A stretch of DNA of 64,000 bases from Brevibacterium permense. GTDB taxonomy: Bacteria > Actinomycetota > Actinomycetes > Actinomycetales > Brevibacteriaceae. The notes under the pieces are model-generated. The model saw nothing but the letters and a program-made list of their open reading frames with translations. It had not been told where the DNA came from and searched no databases. Positions 34,737-43,874 of this stretch are shown here, in pieces (position 1 is the first letter of the stretch; every line of letters begins with the position of its first letter). Location of the stretch: the NCBI RefSeq assembly GCF_025506275.1, contig NZ_QYCP01000079.1:1-64000 (forward strand). Direction: 5' to 3'. Both the position numbers and the translations under genes were made by a program.

Positions 34737-37043
34737 ATGACGATCCCTCTGTCCGCGAAGACGCTCACGGCCTCTGCGGCCGCCCTCCTGTTGGCCACCG
34801 GTTTCACCGTCGGCGGCACGGCGCCAGGCACGAGCACCGCTCACGCCGCAGAAGTGGATGATCCGATCAGCTCCTCGGCTTCGGACGCGCAGATTGAGAT
34901 GGGCTTCCTCGGATCTCACGAAACCGGACAGTTCGACGAATCCGCCGCCGAGATCACCGCCGTCCACGGCGACACGGTCTTCACCGTCAACGCCCAGGCG
35001 GCCACCGTAGACGTCATCGACGCCTCCGACCCGACCAACCCGCAGAAGGTCTCCGAGATCACCGGCACCGGGGTCGCGAACTCGATCTCCATCCGCGAGG
35101 ACGGCCTCGGCGTCATCGCCCTCGAGGACGACTACAAGACGCAACCGGGAACCGTGATGTTCTTCGACGCGAACGACCCCGAGACGGACATCCTCGGCGA
35201 GGTTCCGGTCGGGCCCCTGCCCGACATGGTCACCGTCACTCCGGACGGCAGCCATGCCCTGGTCGCGAACGAGGGCGAACCGGCCGATGATTTCTCGACC
35301 GATCCGCAAGGGTCGGTGTCCGTCATCGACCTCCCCGCCGAGGTGGCCGCGCCGTCGGACTCGGACGTACACACCGCGGACTTCCACGAGTTCGAGGACG
35401 GCGGAGCGAAGACCCTGCCCGAGGATGTGCGGATCTTCGGACCCACACCAGAAGAGGACCTGCCGATCTCGCGCAATCTCGAACCCGAGTACATCACTGT
35501 CGCCGGGGACAAGGCCCACGCGACCCTGCAGGAGGCGAACGCGATCGCGGTCGTCGATATCGCCTCGGCGTCGGTCGAGGAGATCCTCCCATTGGGTCTC
35601 AAAGATCATGGCCAGGCCGGCAACGGGCTCGATGCGTCCGACCGGGATCCCGAGGATGCTCCGACCGTGAACATCACGGAATACGAGGGGCTCAAGGGCG
35701 CCTATATGCCCGATACGATCTCGACGTTCACCTCCGGCGGCACCGATTACCTCGTGACCGCGAACGAGGGCGACTCCCGTGAGTGGGGCGACTTCGTCGA
35801 TGCGGCCAGGGTCAAGGACCTCGGCGAGGACGGCCTCGCACCGGTGTGCGAGACCTCGCCGCTGGCTGACAAACTCGGCGACGCGGACCTCGGACGGCTT
35901 AACATCATCACCGATCTGGGTCTGAACGACGCCGGCGACTGCTACGAGGAGCTCGTGGCTTTCGGCGCCCGCTCATTCTCCGTGTGGACCACCGACGGGA
36001 AGCTCGTCGCCGATTCCGGGGACGAGTTCGAGAAGCTGACCGCCGAGGCGGTGCCCGAATTCTTCAATTCCAACCATTCCGAGTCGAACCTCGAAGGACG
36101 CAGCGACGACAAGGGCCCAGAGCCCGAGGCGCTGACTATCGGCGAGGTGGGGGAGACGACCTACGCGTTCGTCGGCTTCGAACGCATCGGCGGAATCGCG
36201 GCCTTCGACCTCAGCGACCCGGGCGTCCCGAAGTTCGCGACCTACTTCAACAATCGGGACTTCTCGGTCTCCGTCGAGGACGAGGTCGAAGATGCCTTGG
36301 ATCCTGCTGCGCTGCTCGCGAGCGCTGGAGACCTCGGGCCGGAGGGCATTACGTTCCTCGGAGTCGATGAGTCGCCGACGGGTGAGGCCGCGCTCGTCGT
36401 CGGCAATGAGGTCTCGGGAACGACGAGCCTCTGCTCGGTGGCCGATCTCGCGAACGGTGGAGACGACGGCGACGATGAGAACGCCGGGACTGACGAGGAT
36501 GCTGGGGTCGATGAGAACGCCGGCACTGATCAGGACGCCGGCGCAGACGACAACGCGGGTGCCGACGACAACGCGAACGAGGATGCTCAGGTCGACGCGG
36601 CCGGCAGCGAGTCCGACTCCGAGGTTGGTGCGAACGACAGCGCTCGGGCCGACGCGGGCAGCGAATCAGATTCCGGCAGCGAAGCGAACCCGGCTGCTGA
36701 CGGTGCGGTTGCTGACGGGGCGGAGTCGGACAGCGGCTCGAATACCGGCGCTGGCAGCGACTCCGCAGCCGCTGCGAATACCGGCTCGAATGCAGACTCG
36801 AATGGTGCCGGGGCGGACTCTCAGGGCAGCAGCGACCCGGCAGCCGGCTCGACCGCCAGCACTGACACTGCCTCCGATGCTGGCTCGAGTGCAGACGGTT
36901 CCGCAGCTTCCAACGACGCCGACGGTGACTCGCTGCCGCGCACCGGTGCCGACCTCGGTCAGTACCTCATCCTCGGCGGCATCGCTGTCGGCCTCATCGC
37001 TCTCGGCACGGCGGCCTTCTTCCTCGCCCGCCGCCGCAGCTGA
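34737..37043 (+). CDS. LPXTG-anchored choice-of-anchor-I beta-propeller protein
   Basis: A 768-aa exported protein. The signal peptide (about 1-38) ends near AHAAEVDD. Residues ~55-560 are a choice-of-anchor-I propeller region, with repeats such as VDVIDASDPTNPQ, MVTVTPDGSHALVANEGEP, DYLVTANEGDSREWGD and EALTIGEVGETTYAFVGFER. About 190 residues of acidic low complexity follow (DENAG/DDNAG repeats, then Ala/Ser/Asp). The C-terminus is a sortase signal: LPRTG, a hydrophobic helix and RRRS. ATG 34737 follows GGAG. It is covalently attached to the cell wall; the function of this propeller family is not established. Confidence 0.88.
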   Translation: MTIPLSAKTLTASAAALLLATGFTVGGTAPGTSTAHAAEVDDPISSSASDAQIEMGFLGSHETGQFDESAAEITAVHGDTVFTVNAQAATVDVIDASDPTNPQKVSEITGTGVANSISIREDGLGVIALEDDYKTQPGTVMFFDANDPETDILGEVPVGPLPDMVTVTPDGSHALVANEGEPADDFSTDPQGSVSVIDLPAEVAAPSDSDVHTADFHEFEDGGAKTLPEDVRIFGPTPEEDLPISRNLEPEYITVAGDKAHATLQEANAIAVVDIASASVEEILPLGLKDHGQAGNGLDASDRDPEDAPTVNITEYEGLKGAYMPDTISTFTSGGTDYLVTANEGDSREWGDFVDAARVKDLGEDGLAPVCETSPLADKLGDADLGRLNIITDLGLNDAGDCYEELVAFGARSFSVWTTDGKLVADSGDEFEKLTAEAVPEFFNSNHSESNLEGRSDDKGPEPEALTIGEVGETTYAFVGFERIGGIAAFDLSDPGVPKFATYFNNRDFSVSVEDEVEDALDPAALLASAGDLGPEGITFLGVDESPTGEAALVVGNEVSGTTSLCSVADLANGGDDGDDENAGTDEDAGVDENAGTDQDAGADDNAGADDNANEDAQVDAAGSESDSEVGANDSARADAGSESDSGSEANPAADGAVADGAESDSGSNTGAGSDSAAAANTGSNADSNGAGADSQGSSDPAAGSTASTDTASDAGSSADGSAASNDADGDSLPRTGADLGQYLILGGIAVGLIALGTAAFFLARRRS

Positions 37044-37059
37044 CATCCAGTCGCACGCG

Positions 37060-37185
37060 ACCGCCGACCGCTTAGCTCACCGCCGACCGCTCGCCCTGTG
37101 CCGTGGGCTGTCGACGGCAACTCGAGCGGTCAGCGGCGGCGCCGACGCTGACTCGAGCGGTCGACGGCAACATGAGCGGTCGGTG
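37060..37185. repeat. Cluster of AGCGGTC/GACCGCT repeats after the LPXTG gene
   Basis: Five or more copies in both orientations: GACCGCT at about 37065 and 37085, CTCGAGCGGTC at about 37121 and 37152, and ATGAGCGGTC at about 37172, several followed by GACGGCAAC. Opposed copies can form hairpins, so the block may also end transcription. Confidence 0.65.
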
Positions 37186-37201
37186 TGGCCAGGCAGGGAG
37201 A

Positions 37202-38017
37202 TCAGTCGATCTGGCCGATCGGCTCGCGCTTCTCGGCCTGGAACTGATCCTCGGCGCGGCCGCGTGCCCAGTAGGCGGAGATCGACAGTGACTCCCGCGG
37301 CACTTCGCGGTCCTTGAGGATCTTGCGGATCGCCTTGATCTTCTCGCGCTCGCCGTGAGCGAAGACCTGCGGAGTGCCAGCGCGCCACTCGAGCCCCTCA
37401 ACTGCGGCAATGAGCTCCTCGTCCGAGTCCACCCATCTCACCTCGACGCCTTCCGGCGCCTCGGGCAGAACGCGATCGGCGTCGTCGGCGACATAGGCCA
37501 GGACGACCCCGGTGGCTTCGGTGGGCATGGCCTCGATGGCCGAACTCACCGCGGGGATCGCGGAATGGTCGGCGATGAGCAGGTGCCAGTCGGCGTCGGC
37601 GGGGGCGTATTTTCCGCCCGCGCCGGAGAGGACCAGCGTGTCTCCCGGTTTCGCGTTCTTCGCCCAGGGGCCGGCGATGCCGTCATCGTCGTGGATGACG
37701 AAATCGATGCTCAGCCACTTCTCGTCCAAGTCGATCTCTCGCACCGTGTATGTACGGCGACTCGGCAGCTTCTCGGGGGACTTCTCGCGCAGCTCCGTCA
37801 GATCGTAGGGTGGGACGAGCTTATGTGCCGGGTCGGCGAAGAGGAGCTTGACGTACTTGTCGGTCGCGTCGTTCGAATCGATGTTGTCGAAGGAGTCCCC
37901 GCCGAGGCGGATCCGCACCAGGTGCGGGCTGACTTCGGTCGTCTCGAGGACAGTGAGAACAGCCTGCCGGCGGACGGGCCGTGCGGTGCGTTCGGGGGAG
38001 TTGGGTGCGGTCGTCAC
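37202..38017 (-). CDS. Siderophore-interacting protein (ferric-siderophore reductase)
   Basis: A 271-aa SIP-family flavoprotein. The FAD-binding motif is SRRTYTVRE, followed by DFVIHDDDGIAGPWA and the GDTLVLSGAGGKY loop. The C-terminal half has the SIP NAD(P)H domain (LLIADHSAIPAVSSAIEAMP) and the ending SAYWARGRAEDQ. These cytoplasmic enzymes reduce iron in imported ferric siderophores. A DtxR/IdeR-type box about 85 bp upstream predicts repression by iron. No siderophore transporter is within the window. Confidence 0.9.
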   Translation of the reverse strand: MTTAPNSPERTARPVRRQAVLTVLETTEVSPHLVRIRLGGDSFDNIDSNDATDKYVKLLFADPAHKLVPPYDLTELREKSPEKLPSRRTYTVREIDLDEKWLSIDFVIHDDDGIAGPWAKNAKPGDTLVLSGAGGKYAPADADWHLLIADHSAIPAVSSAIEAMPTEATGVVLAYVADDADRVLPEAPEGVEVRWVDSDEELIAAVEGLEWRAGTPQVFAHGEREKIKAIRKILKDREVPRESLSISAYWARGRAEDQFQAEKREPIGQID

Positions 38018-38099
38018 AGGCGGCCTTTCTCAAACGGGGTGCCCCTGGAAGCTCACAGTCGACTCCGGAGTGCGAAGCCGCCTCGGCGCAGGGGTTCAG

Positions 38100-38113
38100 T
38101 AAGGCTCACCTTA
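38100..38113. promoter_or_regulatory. DtxR/IdeR-type iron box
   Basis: TAAGG-CTCA-CCTTA is an inverted repeat matching the core of the DtxR family operator (TTAGGTTAGCCTAACC-like). It sits upstream of the siderophore-interacting protein gene. Confidence 0.7.
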
Positions 38114-38224
38114 TCAAACCCCCATGGGCGGCCGGTTCCTGATTCCAGCGGACGGATTCTACGCCTCCCGCCGCGCGGATCGGCCCCCATTGCTCCCGCC
38201 GGTGGGACCGGCCCATCGCTGCCG

Positions 38225-39556
38225 TCAGTTGGAGCGGTCGGCCATCTCCCGGCGACGATCGTCGCGGATGCGTTTGAGTCCTTTGACCGATTTGAGCGAA
38301 TCGAGGATCTGCACGCCTGGAAGCGCGGAGTTCGGTCCTTTGCACTGCATCATGTCGTCGGGGTCAAGCAGGACCACGCGGATCGCGTCGTCCTTCATTC
38401 GTGACAGCGCCTCGGTGAGCATGCTCCGGGCGATGGAGTTGATCTCGTTGACACGGCGCAGGTCGAGGACGAAGGTGTTCGTGGTGGAGCCGGGTTCGTC
38501 CATCGTGCGCAGGACGTTCTCCGAACCGCTCCACTGGATGAGTCCCTGCAGGCTGCAGATGCGGACCATCTTGCCCTCGGCGTCGACGAAGCGTCGGTCG
38601 CGGCGGATGATCGAGCGGGCCGGTTCCGGCGCATCCATGATGTGCAGGCTCAGCCGATCTGAGAGGTCCTGGAAGATCTTCGCTCCCCGGACGCTCGTGC
38701 CGTGCCTGTCCAGTCGCGGAGAGAACGTGGCGATGCCGACCTGACCGGGCATGACACCGAAGACACCGCCGGAGACGCCGCTCTTGGCGGGAATCCCGAT
38801 CTCTGTCATCCAGTCGCCGGCCGCGTCGTACATGCCGCAGGTCATCATGACGGCGAGCACCTGCCGATTGACCCTGGGAGAGAGCACCTGTTCGCCGGTC
38901 AGAGGGTTGTGGCCGCCTCCGGCCAGGGTGGCGGCCATGATGGCGAGGTCTTTGACGGTGACGGTGATCGCGCACTGTTCGATATAGCCGCGGACCACCT
39001 CGTCGGGGTCGTCGTAGAAGATGTCGTAGGACCGGAGCATGTTAGCAATGGCGACGTTGCGGTAGGCCTCCCGCCATTCGCCGTCGGCCACCGATTCGTC
39101 GATCGACAGCTCTCGGCCGGCGAAGCGGGAGAGCCCGGCGCGCACGATCTCCGTGCGTTCGGCCAAGCTTGCACCGGGATCGCCGAGCAGAGAGTGGATG
39201 GTCATGGCTCCGGCGTTGATCATCGGATTGAGCGGCCGGCCCGACTTCTTGTCCAGGGAGAGCTCGTTGAACTTCTCACCGCTGGGTTCGACGCCGACCT
39301 TCTCGAGGACCCCGGCCAGGCCCTCCTGTTCGAGGGCGAGGCCGTAGATGAAGGGCTTAGACATCGACTGGATCGAGAATTCGTTGTCGGCATCGCCGGA
39401 GGTGTATTCGACGCCGTCGAGGGTGGAGATGCAGATCGCGAGCTTCTCCGGATCCGCTGCAGCGAGGTCCGGGATGTAGTCCGCATTCTCGCCGGACCGA
39501 TCCGGTCGGAATCGGTCGAGCGTCTCATCGAGGAAATCCGGGATAGGCGATCGCAA
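38225..39556 (-). CDS. glsA: Glutaminase with C-terminal STAS domain
   Basis: A 443-aa serine-dependent beta-lactamase-like glutaminase converting glutamine to glutamate and ammonia. The catalytic Ser-x-x-Lys is in FSIQSMSKPFIYGLALE. Other family blocks are NPMINAGAMTIHSLL, YNVAIA-type RNVAIANMLRSYDI, and KSGVSGGVFGVMPGQVG. After about residue 315 a STAS-like domain follows (TNTFVLDLRRVNEINSIARS), absent from the short E. coli enzymes. The start is TTG 39556 with GGAGG six bases upstream; earlier in-frame codons encode unconserved sequence. Confidence 0.92.
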   Translation of the reverse strand: MRSPIPDFLDETLDRFRPDRSGENADYIPDLAAADPEKLAICISTLDGVEYTSGDADNEFSIQSMSKPFIYGLALEQEGLAGVLEKVGVEPSGEKFNELSLDKKSGRPLNPMINAGAMTIHSLLGDPGASLAERTEIVRAGLSRFAGRELSIDESVADGEWREAYRNVAIANMLRSYDIFYDDPDEVVRGYIEQCAITVTVKDLAIMAATLAGGGHNPLTGEQVLSPRVNRQVLAVMMTCGMYDAAGDWMTEIGIPAKSGVSGGVFGVMPGQVGIATFSPRLDRHGTSVRGAKIFQDLSDRLSLHIMDAPEPARSIIRRDRRFVDAEGKMVRICSLQGLIQWSGSENVLRTMDEPGSTTNTFVLDLRRVNEINSIARSMLTEALSRMKDDAIRVVLLDPDDMMQCKGPNSALPGVQILDSLKSVKGLKRIRDDRRREMADRSN

Positions 39557-39804
39557 AGCACCTCCTGCTGCAGTCGTGGTCGGTGGGCACAGCGTAGCTT
39601 GACGCAGACTGCCATTCTCACACACTCCTCCGCCCGCTGCCGTTCGTCGGCAGCAGAGCCACCGGTTCGGCCGAATGGGGCCGGTGCGGCGGAACTTCGA
39701 TGACGTATTCAGCGGCACAGTCTCAGCGCCGCACCCGGCGGATGTTCCAGGTCTGGTACCGAACGTGCAGCTCCTGTGACGGGACCCGGCCATAGTGTGA
39801 AGTC

Positions 39805-40021
39805 ATGACCCGCCCCCAAGCTGCTCCTCCTCATCGGCATCGCGTTCACAGTCGCCGTCATCGGCGTGATCGTGACCGCGCTGGTGCTGCGGTACTCGGC
39901 TCCACATCCAGAGACCAAAAGTCTGCCCGAGCATGCGCTGACCCCGCAGGAAACCATCACCGAGGTGGACCCGATCGACGCCGATCCGAAGCGCGTGCCG
40001 GCCCCGGACATCGATTCCTGA
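39805..40021 (+). pseudogene. Frameshifted small membrane protein gene
   Basis: ATG 39805 opens MTRP, then a run of five C (39813-39817) throws the frame off. Removing one C gives an uninterrupted 71-aa product starting MTRPKLLLLIGIAFTVAVIG, with a transmembrane helix and an acidic tail (PQETITEVDPIDADPKRVPA) ending at TGA 40019-40021. The downstream frame has the coding GC pattern of the genome and no other start. This is either a real one-base insertion, a slippery tract, or a sequencing error. The protein would be a bitopic membrane protein of unknown function. Confidence 0.65.
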
Positions 40022-40101
40022 GGCCGGATTGTCTGCACCGTCGCACATCTGAACCTGCTGGTCGCACCGCTGCGTCCGCTTAAGACCGCCGAACAGAGAT
40101 C

Positions 40102-40129
40102 GAGCCCCTGCCGCAGTCGGCAGGGGCTC
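40102..40129. terminator. Bidirectional terminator
   Basis: A perfect 12-bp stem (40102-40113 with 40118-40129) with a CAGT loop lies between the convergent small membrane gene and the Rv0909-like gene. Confidence 0.8.
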
Positions 40130-40148
40130 AATCAGGTGACGCAGACGA

Positions 40149-40502
40149 TCAGCGGTTTCCGGCAGGTCCGTTGCCGCCGTCGAAGCCATTGTCGCCACGA
40201 TCATCTCCGCGGACACCGTTCCCACGAATGTCGTCGCTGCGGCCCGTACCGCCGGACTGCTCGTCGCCGCGATTCGCTCCACCGGTCTGACCACGGTCAC
40301 TGCCGATCGCATTGTCGGCTGCGTCGCGAGCCTTCTTGATCTTGTCCGAGTGCTTGCCTCCGGTCAGGGAATCGGCGACACCGGCGGCCTTGTCGAGGAC
40401 CGAGTCGGTGACCCTCTCGGCCTTGTCCGAATTGAGCTTGTCCCTGACCTTGGGATCATTGGCCAGATTCTTGGCCTTGTCGAGGAATTTGTCGAATGCC
40501 AT
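40149..40502 (-). CDS. Rv0909-like antitoxin-family protein
   Basis: A 117-aa hydrophilic protein starting MAFDKFLDKAKNLANDPKVRDKL, then DKAAGVADSLTGGKHSDKI: the pattern of the MT0933/Rv0909 antitoxin-like family, made of short charged helices. The second half is Gly/Asp/Arg-rich and disordered. In mycobacteria such a protein pairs with a downstream toxin; no toxin gene is adjacent here, so an antitoxin role is doubtful and a stress-related small protein is equally likely. Confidence 0.65.
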   Translation of the reverse strand: MAFDKFLDKAKNLANDPKVRDKLNSDKAERVTDSVLDKAAGVADSLTGGKHSDKIKKARDAADNAIGSDRGQTGGANRGDEQSGGTGRSDDIRGNGVRGDDRGDNGFDGGNGPAGNR

Positions 40503-40641
40503 GGCGCGGTCCTTCTCAGTTGGTCGATTGCATTGTCGATGCTGATCGTGGAGATGTTCGGGGACGCTTCGAAGCCTAGTGGGGCTGCCTGTGACGCAAC
40601 TGGCAATCGCACGAGGCAGATTCTCGGGCCACCGACTTCTC

Positions 40642-41958
40642 TCACGCCTGAGTCAGGCGACGGTGATGGGCATTTCGGGCAGTGAGGAGGAGCGCTGCGA
40701 GCGCAGCCGAGAGCACAGAGGCGCTGAGCACGGCGACCTTTGCGACATCGTGCTCGACCGAATCGGCGGCGAAGCTGAGTTCGGCGACGAGGAGAGAGAC
40801 GGTGAAGCCGATGCCGGCGAGCAGCCCGATGCCGGTGAGGTCGGCCCACCGCAGGCTGGGATCCATCTCTCCGGTGAACCTAGTGACCAACCAGGTGGAG
40901 GCGAGGATGCCCAACGGCTTGCCCATGATCAGCGCCGTCATGATTCCGTAGGTCAGGGGATGGGAGAACGCGTCTGCCAGACCGTGAGTCCCACCGACAT
41001 CGACACCGGCGGCGAAGAATGCGAAGACCGGGACGGCGAACCCGGCCGACAGCGGTCGAATGCGGTGTTCGAGCGCCTCGGCGAGGTCGATTCCGGACCG
41101 GTGAGCGCCTTCGTCCGAATGCCCTCGGACGGCAGCGGTCGTGCGGTTCGACGTGGGGCCGACGACTGCGGGAATCGTGAAGCCCAGCAGTACTCCTGCG
41201 ATGGTCGCATGGACACCGGAGGCGTGCATGAACGCCCAGGCGGTGAGTCCGAGGGGGAGGAGGATGACCCATGCGGACCAAGCACGGTCGACGAAGAAGC
41301 GACGGAAACGACTCGCGATGATTCCGAAGACGATGACGATTCCGAGCGCCGCGGCAAGGGGGAGAACCGCTATGGTCTCGGTGTAGAAGATCGCGATGAT
41401 GGTGATCGCCAGCAGGTCGTCGACCGCGGCCAAGGTGAGCAGGAAGAGTCGCAGTGCCTTGGGCAGGTGGGAGCCGACGATTGCGAGCACGGCGACGGCG
41501 AAGGCGATGTCAGTCGCGGTGGGGATGGCCCAGCCGCGCAGCAGCTCAGGGCGGGTGAGTAGGAAGGCCGCGCATATGACGGCGGGGACGAGAACCCCGC
41601 CGACCGCCGCGGTGATCGGCACGACGGCGGAGCGGAGTCGGCGCAGGTCGCCGCGGGTGAATTCGGCCTTGAGCTCGATGCCGACGAGGAAGAAGAAGAC
41701 GGCGAGCAGTCCGTCGGCGGCCCATTGCCCGATGCTCAACCGCAGATGCCAGGGTTCGTAGCCGAAATTCCAGTCGCGGATTGCGAAGTATCCATCCGAC
41801 GCAGGTGAGTTCGCCCAGATCAGCGCGGCAGCGGCGGCGATGAGGAGCAATGCGCCGCCGACGGTGTCGCGGCGGAGCATCGCGAACAGTCGTTGTCCCG
41901 GAGTATGCGGGGCGGCAGAGCGTGAGTCGGAGGCAGAAGTGGCAGAAGTGGTGGTCAC
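40642..41958 (-). CDS. nhaA: Na+/H+ antiporter NhaA
   Basis: A 438-aa NhaA antiporter that expels sodium in exchange for protons. Family features are [19 protein letters not shown], the paired ion-binding Asp residues in [17 protein letters not shown], the discontinuous helix [18 protein letters not shown], and [15 protein letters not shown] near the end. About 12 hydrophobic segments are present. It starts at GTG 41958. There is no regulator next to it; the 140 bases upstream hold no other gene. Confidence 0.94.
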   Translation of the reverse strand: MTTTSATSASDSRSAAPHTPGQRLFAMLRRDTVGGALLLIAAAAALIWANSPASDGYFAIRDWNFGYEPWHLRLSIGQWAADGLLAVFFFLVGIELKAEFTRGDLRRLRSAVVPITAAVGGVLVPAVICAAFLLTRPELLRGWAIPTATDIAFAVAVLAIVGSHLPKALRLFLLTLAAVDDLLAITIIAIFYTETIAVLPLAAALGIVIVFGIIASRFRRFFVDRAWSAWVILLPLGLTAWAFMHASGVHATIAGVLLGFTIPAVVGPTSNRTTAAVRGHSDEGAHRSGIDLAEALEHRIRPLSAGFAVPVFAFFAAGVDVGGTHGLADAFSHPLTYGIMTALIMGKPLGILASTWLVTRFTGEMDPSLRWADLTGIGLLAGIGFTVSLLVAELSFAADSVEHDVAKVAVLSASVLSAALAALLLTARNAHHRRLTQA

Positions 41959-42101
41959 AGTGATCCCGTTCGTGGTCGGAGGAGGTGAGGATCCGACCCG
42001 AAAGGGTGAGCGCGCTGACAGTGCTCAGTTCGTCGACGCTGATCGTACATATGTGATTCGAGCAGACGTGCCGGGCACAGACGGTCAGGACCGTCGGAGT
42101 G

Positions 42102-42254
42102 TCACACCAGGGGCCGGAGAGGAAAATCTCCGCGTGCGAACGGCTGTGTGCCCGACTGCATCTCGCCCCAGGAGGTGATGTAGCCGTTGGTGCCCGGGTG
42201 CGGAAGAACCCACACCTTCGGGCGGAAGGCGGCTTCCGGGGCTGAGTGTGACAT
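42102..42254 (-). CDS. 50-aa hypothetical protein downstream of sulP
   Basis: A short frame from ATG 42254 to TGA 42102, starting 10 bp after the sulP stop on the same strand. The product has a balanced, protein-like composition (FRPKVWVLPHPGTNGYIT, then SWGEMQSGTQPFARGDF) with several Trp and Gly, and most codons end in G or C as in real genes here. The ribosome site is weak, so coupling to sulP translation would be needed. I do not recognise it. Confidence 0.45.
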   Translation of the reverse strand: MSHSAPEAAFRPKVWVLPHPGTNGYITSWGEMQSGTQPFARGDFPLRPLV

Positions 42255-42264
42255 CGCGGACAGT

Positions 42265-43848
42265 CTACCCCAGGCCGCCGGAGAGACGCGTATGCAGAGT
42301 CTCCGTGTAGGTGTTCATTCCGGTGATCTCCACGCTCGTGCCCAGTTCTTCGTACTTCGTCACGATCGCGTCGAGGGCAGCCACGGTCGACGCGTCCCAG
42401 ACATGAGAGTCGCTCATATCGATGACGACTCGATCGGGATCATGCGTGTACCGGAACTGGGTGGTCAGATCGTTCGAGGAGGCGAAGAAGAGCTCACCAC
42501 GGACCACATAGCGGGCGACCGCCTCGGCGGAGGCAGAACCGGTCTCGTCGCTCGGGTCGACCGGAGAGCCCGCATCGACCCGATCATCCGGGGAGCCCGT
42601 CACGATCGTGCGTTCGACGGTGACGAAATGGGCGACCCGTCGCACGAAGAGCACGCTGGCCACGAACACGCCGACGACGACGCCGATGGCGAGGTTGCCG
42701 GTGGCGACGACGACCGCGACGGTGGCGACCATGACGAAGGTCTCGGACTTCGGCAGCATCCGCAGCGTCGAGGGGCGGATGGAATGCCAGTCAAAGGTAT
42801 CGACGCAGACCATCATCATGATCGCCGCGAGCGCGACCATCGGGATCATGCCCACGATGTCGCCGAGGACGACGACGAGGATGAGCAGGAACGCTCCGGC
42901 CATGAACGTCGAGATCCGGGTTCTCGCCCCCGAAGCGCGGACGTTGATCATCGTCTGTCCGATCATCGCGCATCCGCCCATGCCGCCGAAGAGACCGGAG
43001 ATCATGTTCGCCGCACCCTGCCCCCAGGACTCACGGGTCTTGTTCGAGTGAGTATCGGTGATCTCGTCGACGAGTTTCGCCGTCATGAGCGACTCCATCA
43101 GCCCGACGAGAGCCATGGCCAGCGAGTAGGGAGCGATCGTCGTGAAGGTCTGCCAGGTCAGCGGCACCTGCGGGATGAAGAGCTCGGGCAGGCTGCGCGG
43201 CAGTTCACCCTGGTCGCTGACGGTGGGGACATCGATGGCGAAGACGATGACGATGCCGGTGATGAGCACGATCGTCACCAACGGTGCCGGCACGACCTTC
43301 GTCAGCTTCGGCATGAACACGAGCACGACGATGCCGACGGCCAGCAGCGGGTAGACAGTCCACGGCACCCCGATGACGTGGGGGACCTGCGCCGCGAAGA
43401 CGAGGATCGACAGTGCGTTGACGAAGCCGACCATGACGCTGCGGGGGATGAAGCGGATGAGCTTCGCCACCCCGGCCACGGCCAGCAGGATCTGGAACAC
43501 ACCGGCGAGCATGACGGTGGCGATGAACATGTCCATCCCGTGCTCGCGGGCGACGGGGGCGATGACGAGCGCCACGGCTCCGGTCGCCGCGGAGATCATC
43601 GCCGGCCGTCCGCCGAGGAACGCGATCGAGGTCGCCATGATGAAAGCGGAGAACAGCCCGACCTTCGGATCGACCCCGGCGATGATCGAGAACGCGATCG
43701 CCTCGGGGATGAGGGCGAGCCCGACGACGAGCCCGGCCAGGACCTCACGGGTGAGCAGCCTCGGTGAGGTCAGTGCGGTGATCACGGTCGGGTCGGGGCG
43801 GTAGCGCCTGGAATCATCGGCGGTTTCGGCCGGAATGGGAGTCGTCAC
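42265..43848 (-). CDS. SulP-family anion transporter with STAS domain
   Basis: A 527-aa SLC26/SulP transporter for sulfate, bicarbonate or a dicarboxylate. The membrane part (about 35-400) includes [39 protein letters not shown] and [21 protein letters not shown] [18 protein letters not shown]. The cytoplasmic STAS domain follows at about 425-520 ([20 protein letters not shown]). The [13 protein letters not shown] segment, in place of the sulfate-type GxSRQ, resembles the bicarbonate/organic-acid branch. It starts at GTG 43848. The second SulP locus at 50478-51636 is dead, so this is the only working copy here. Confidence 0.9.
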   Translation of the reverse strand: MTTPIPAETADDSRRYRPDPTVITALTSPRLLTREVLAGLVVGLALIPEAIAFSIIAGVDPKVGLFSAFIMATSIAFLGGRPAMISAATGAVALVIAPVAREHGMDMFIATVMLAGVFQILLAVAGVAKLIRFIPRSVMVGFVNALSILVFAAQVPHVIGVPWTVYPLLAVGIVVLVFMPKLTKVVPAPLVTIVLITGIVIVFAIDVPTVSDQGELPRSLPELFIPQVPLTWQTFTTIAPYSLAMALVGLMESLMTAKLVDEITDTHSNKTRESWGQGAANMISGLFGGMGGCAMIGQTMINVRASGARTRISTFMAGAFLLILVVVLGDIVGMIPMVALAAIMMMVCVDTFDWHSIRPSTLRMLPKSETFVMVATVAVVVATGNLAIGVVVGVFVASVLFVRRVAHFVTVERTIVTGSPDDRVDAGSPVDPSDETGSASAEAVARYVVRGELFFASSNDLTTQFRYTHDPDRVVIDMSDSHVWDASTVAALDAIVTKYEELGTSVEITGMNTYTETLHTRLSGGLG

Positions 43849-43874
43849 GACCGGAACACTACCCTCCGTCTGGG

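Noticed and set aside
40149..40502. Toxin-antitoxin system at the Rv0909-like gene
   Set aside because: No toxin gene lies next to it; neighbours are a terminator and NhaA.
42187..43767. 526-codon plus-strand frame opposite sulP
   Set aside because: Antisense shadow rich in Asp, Arg and His; sulP has clear membrane and STAS domains.
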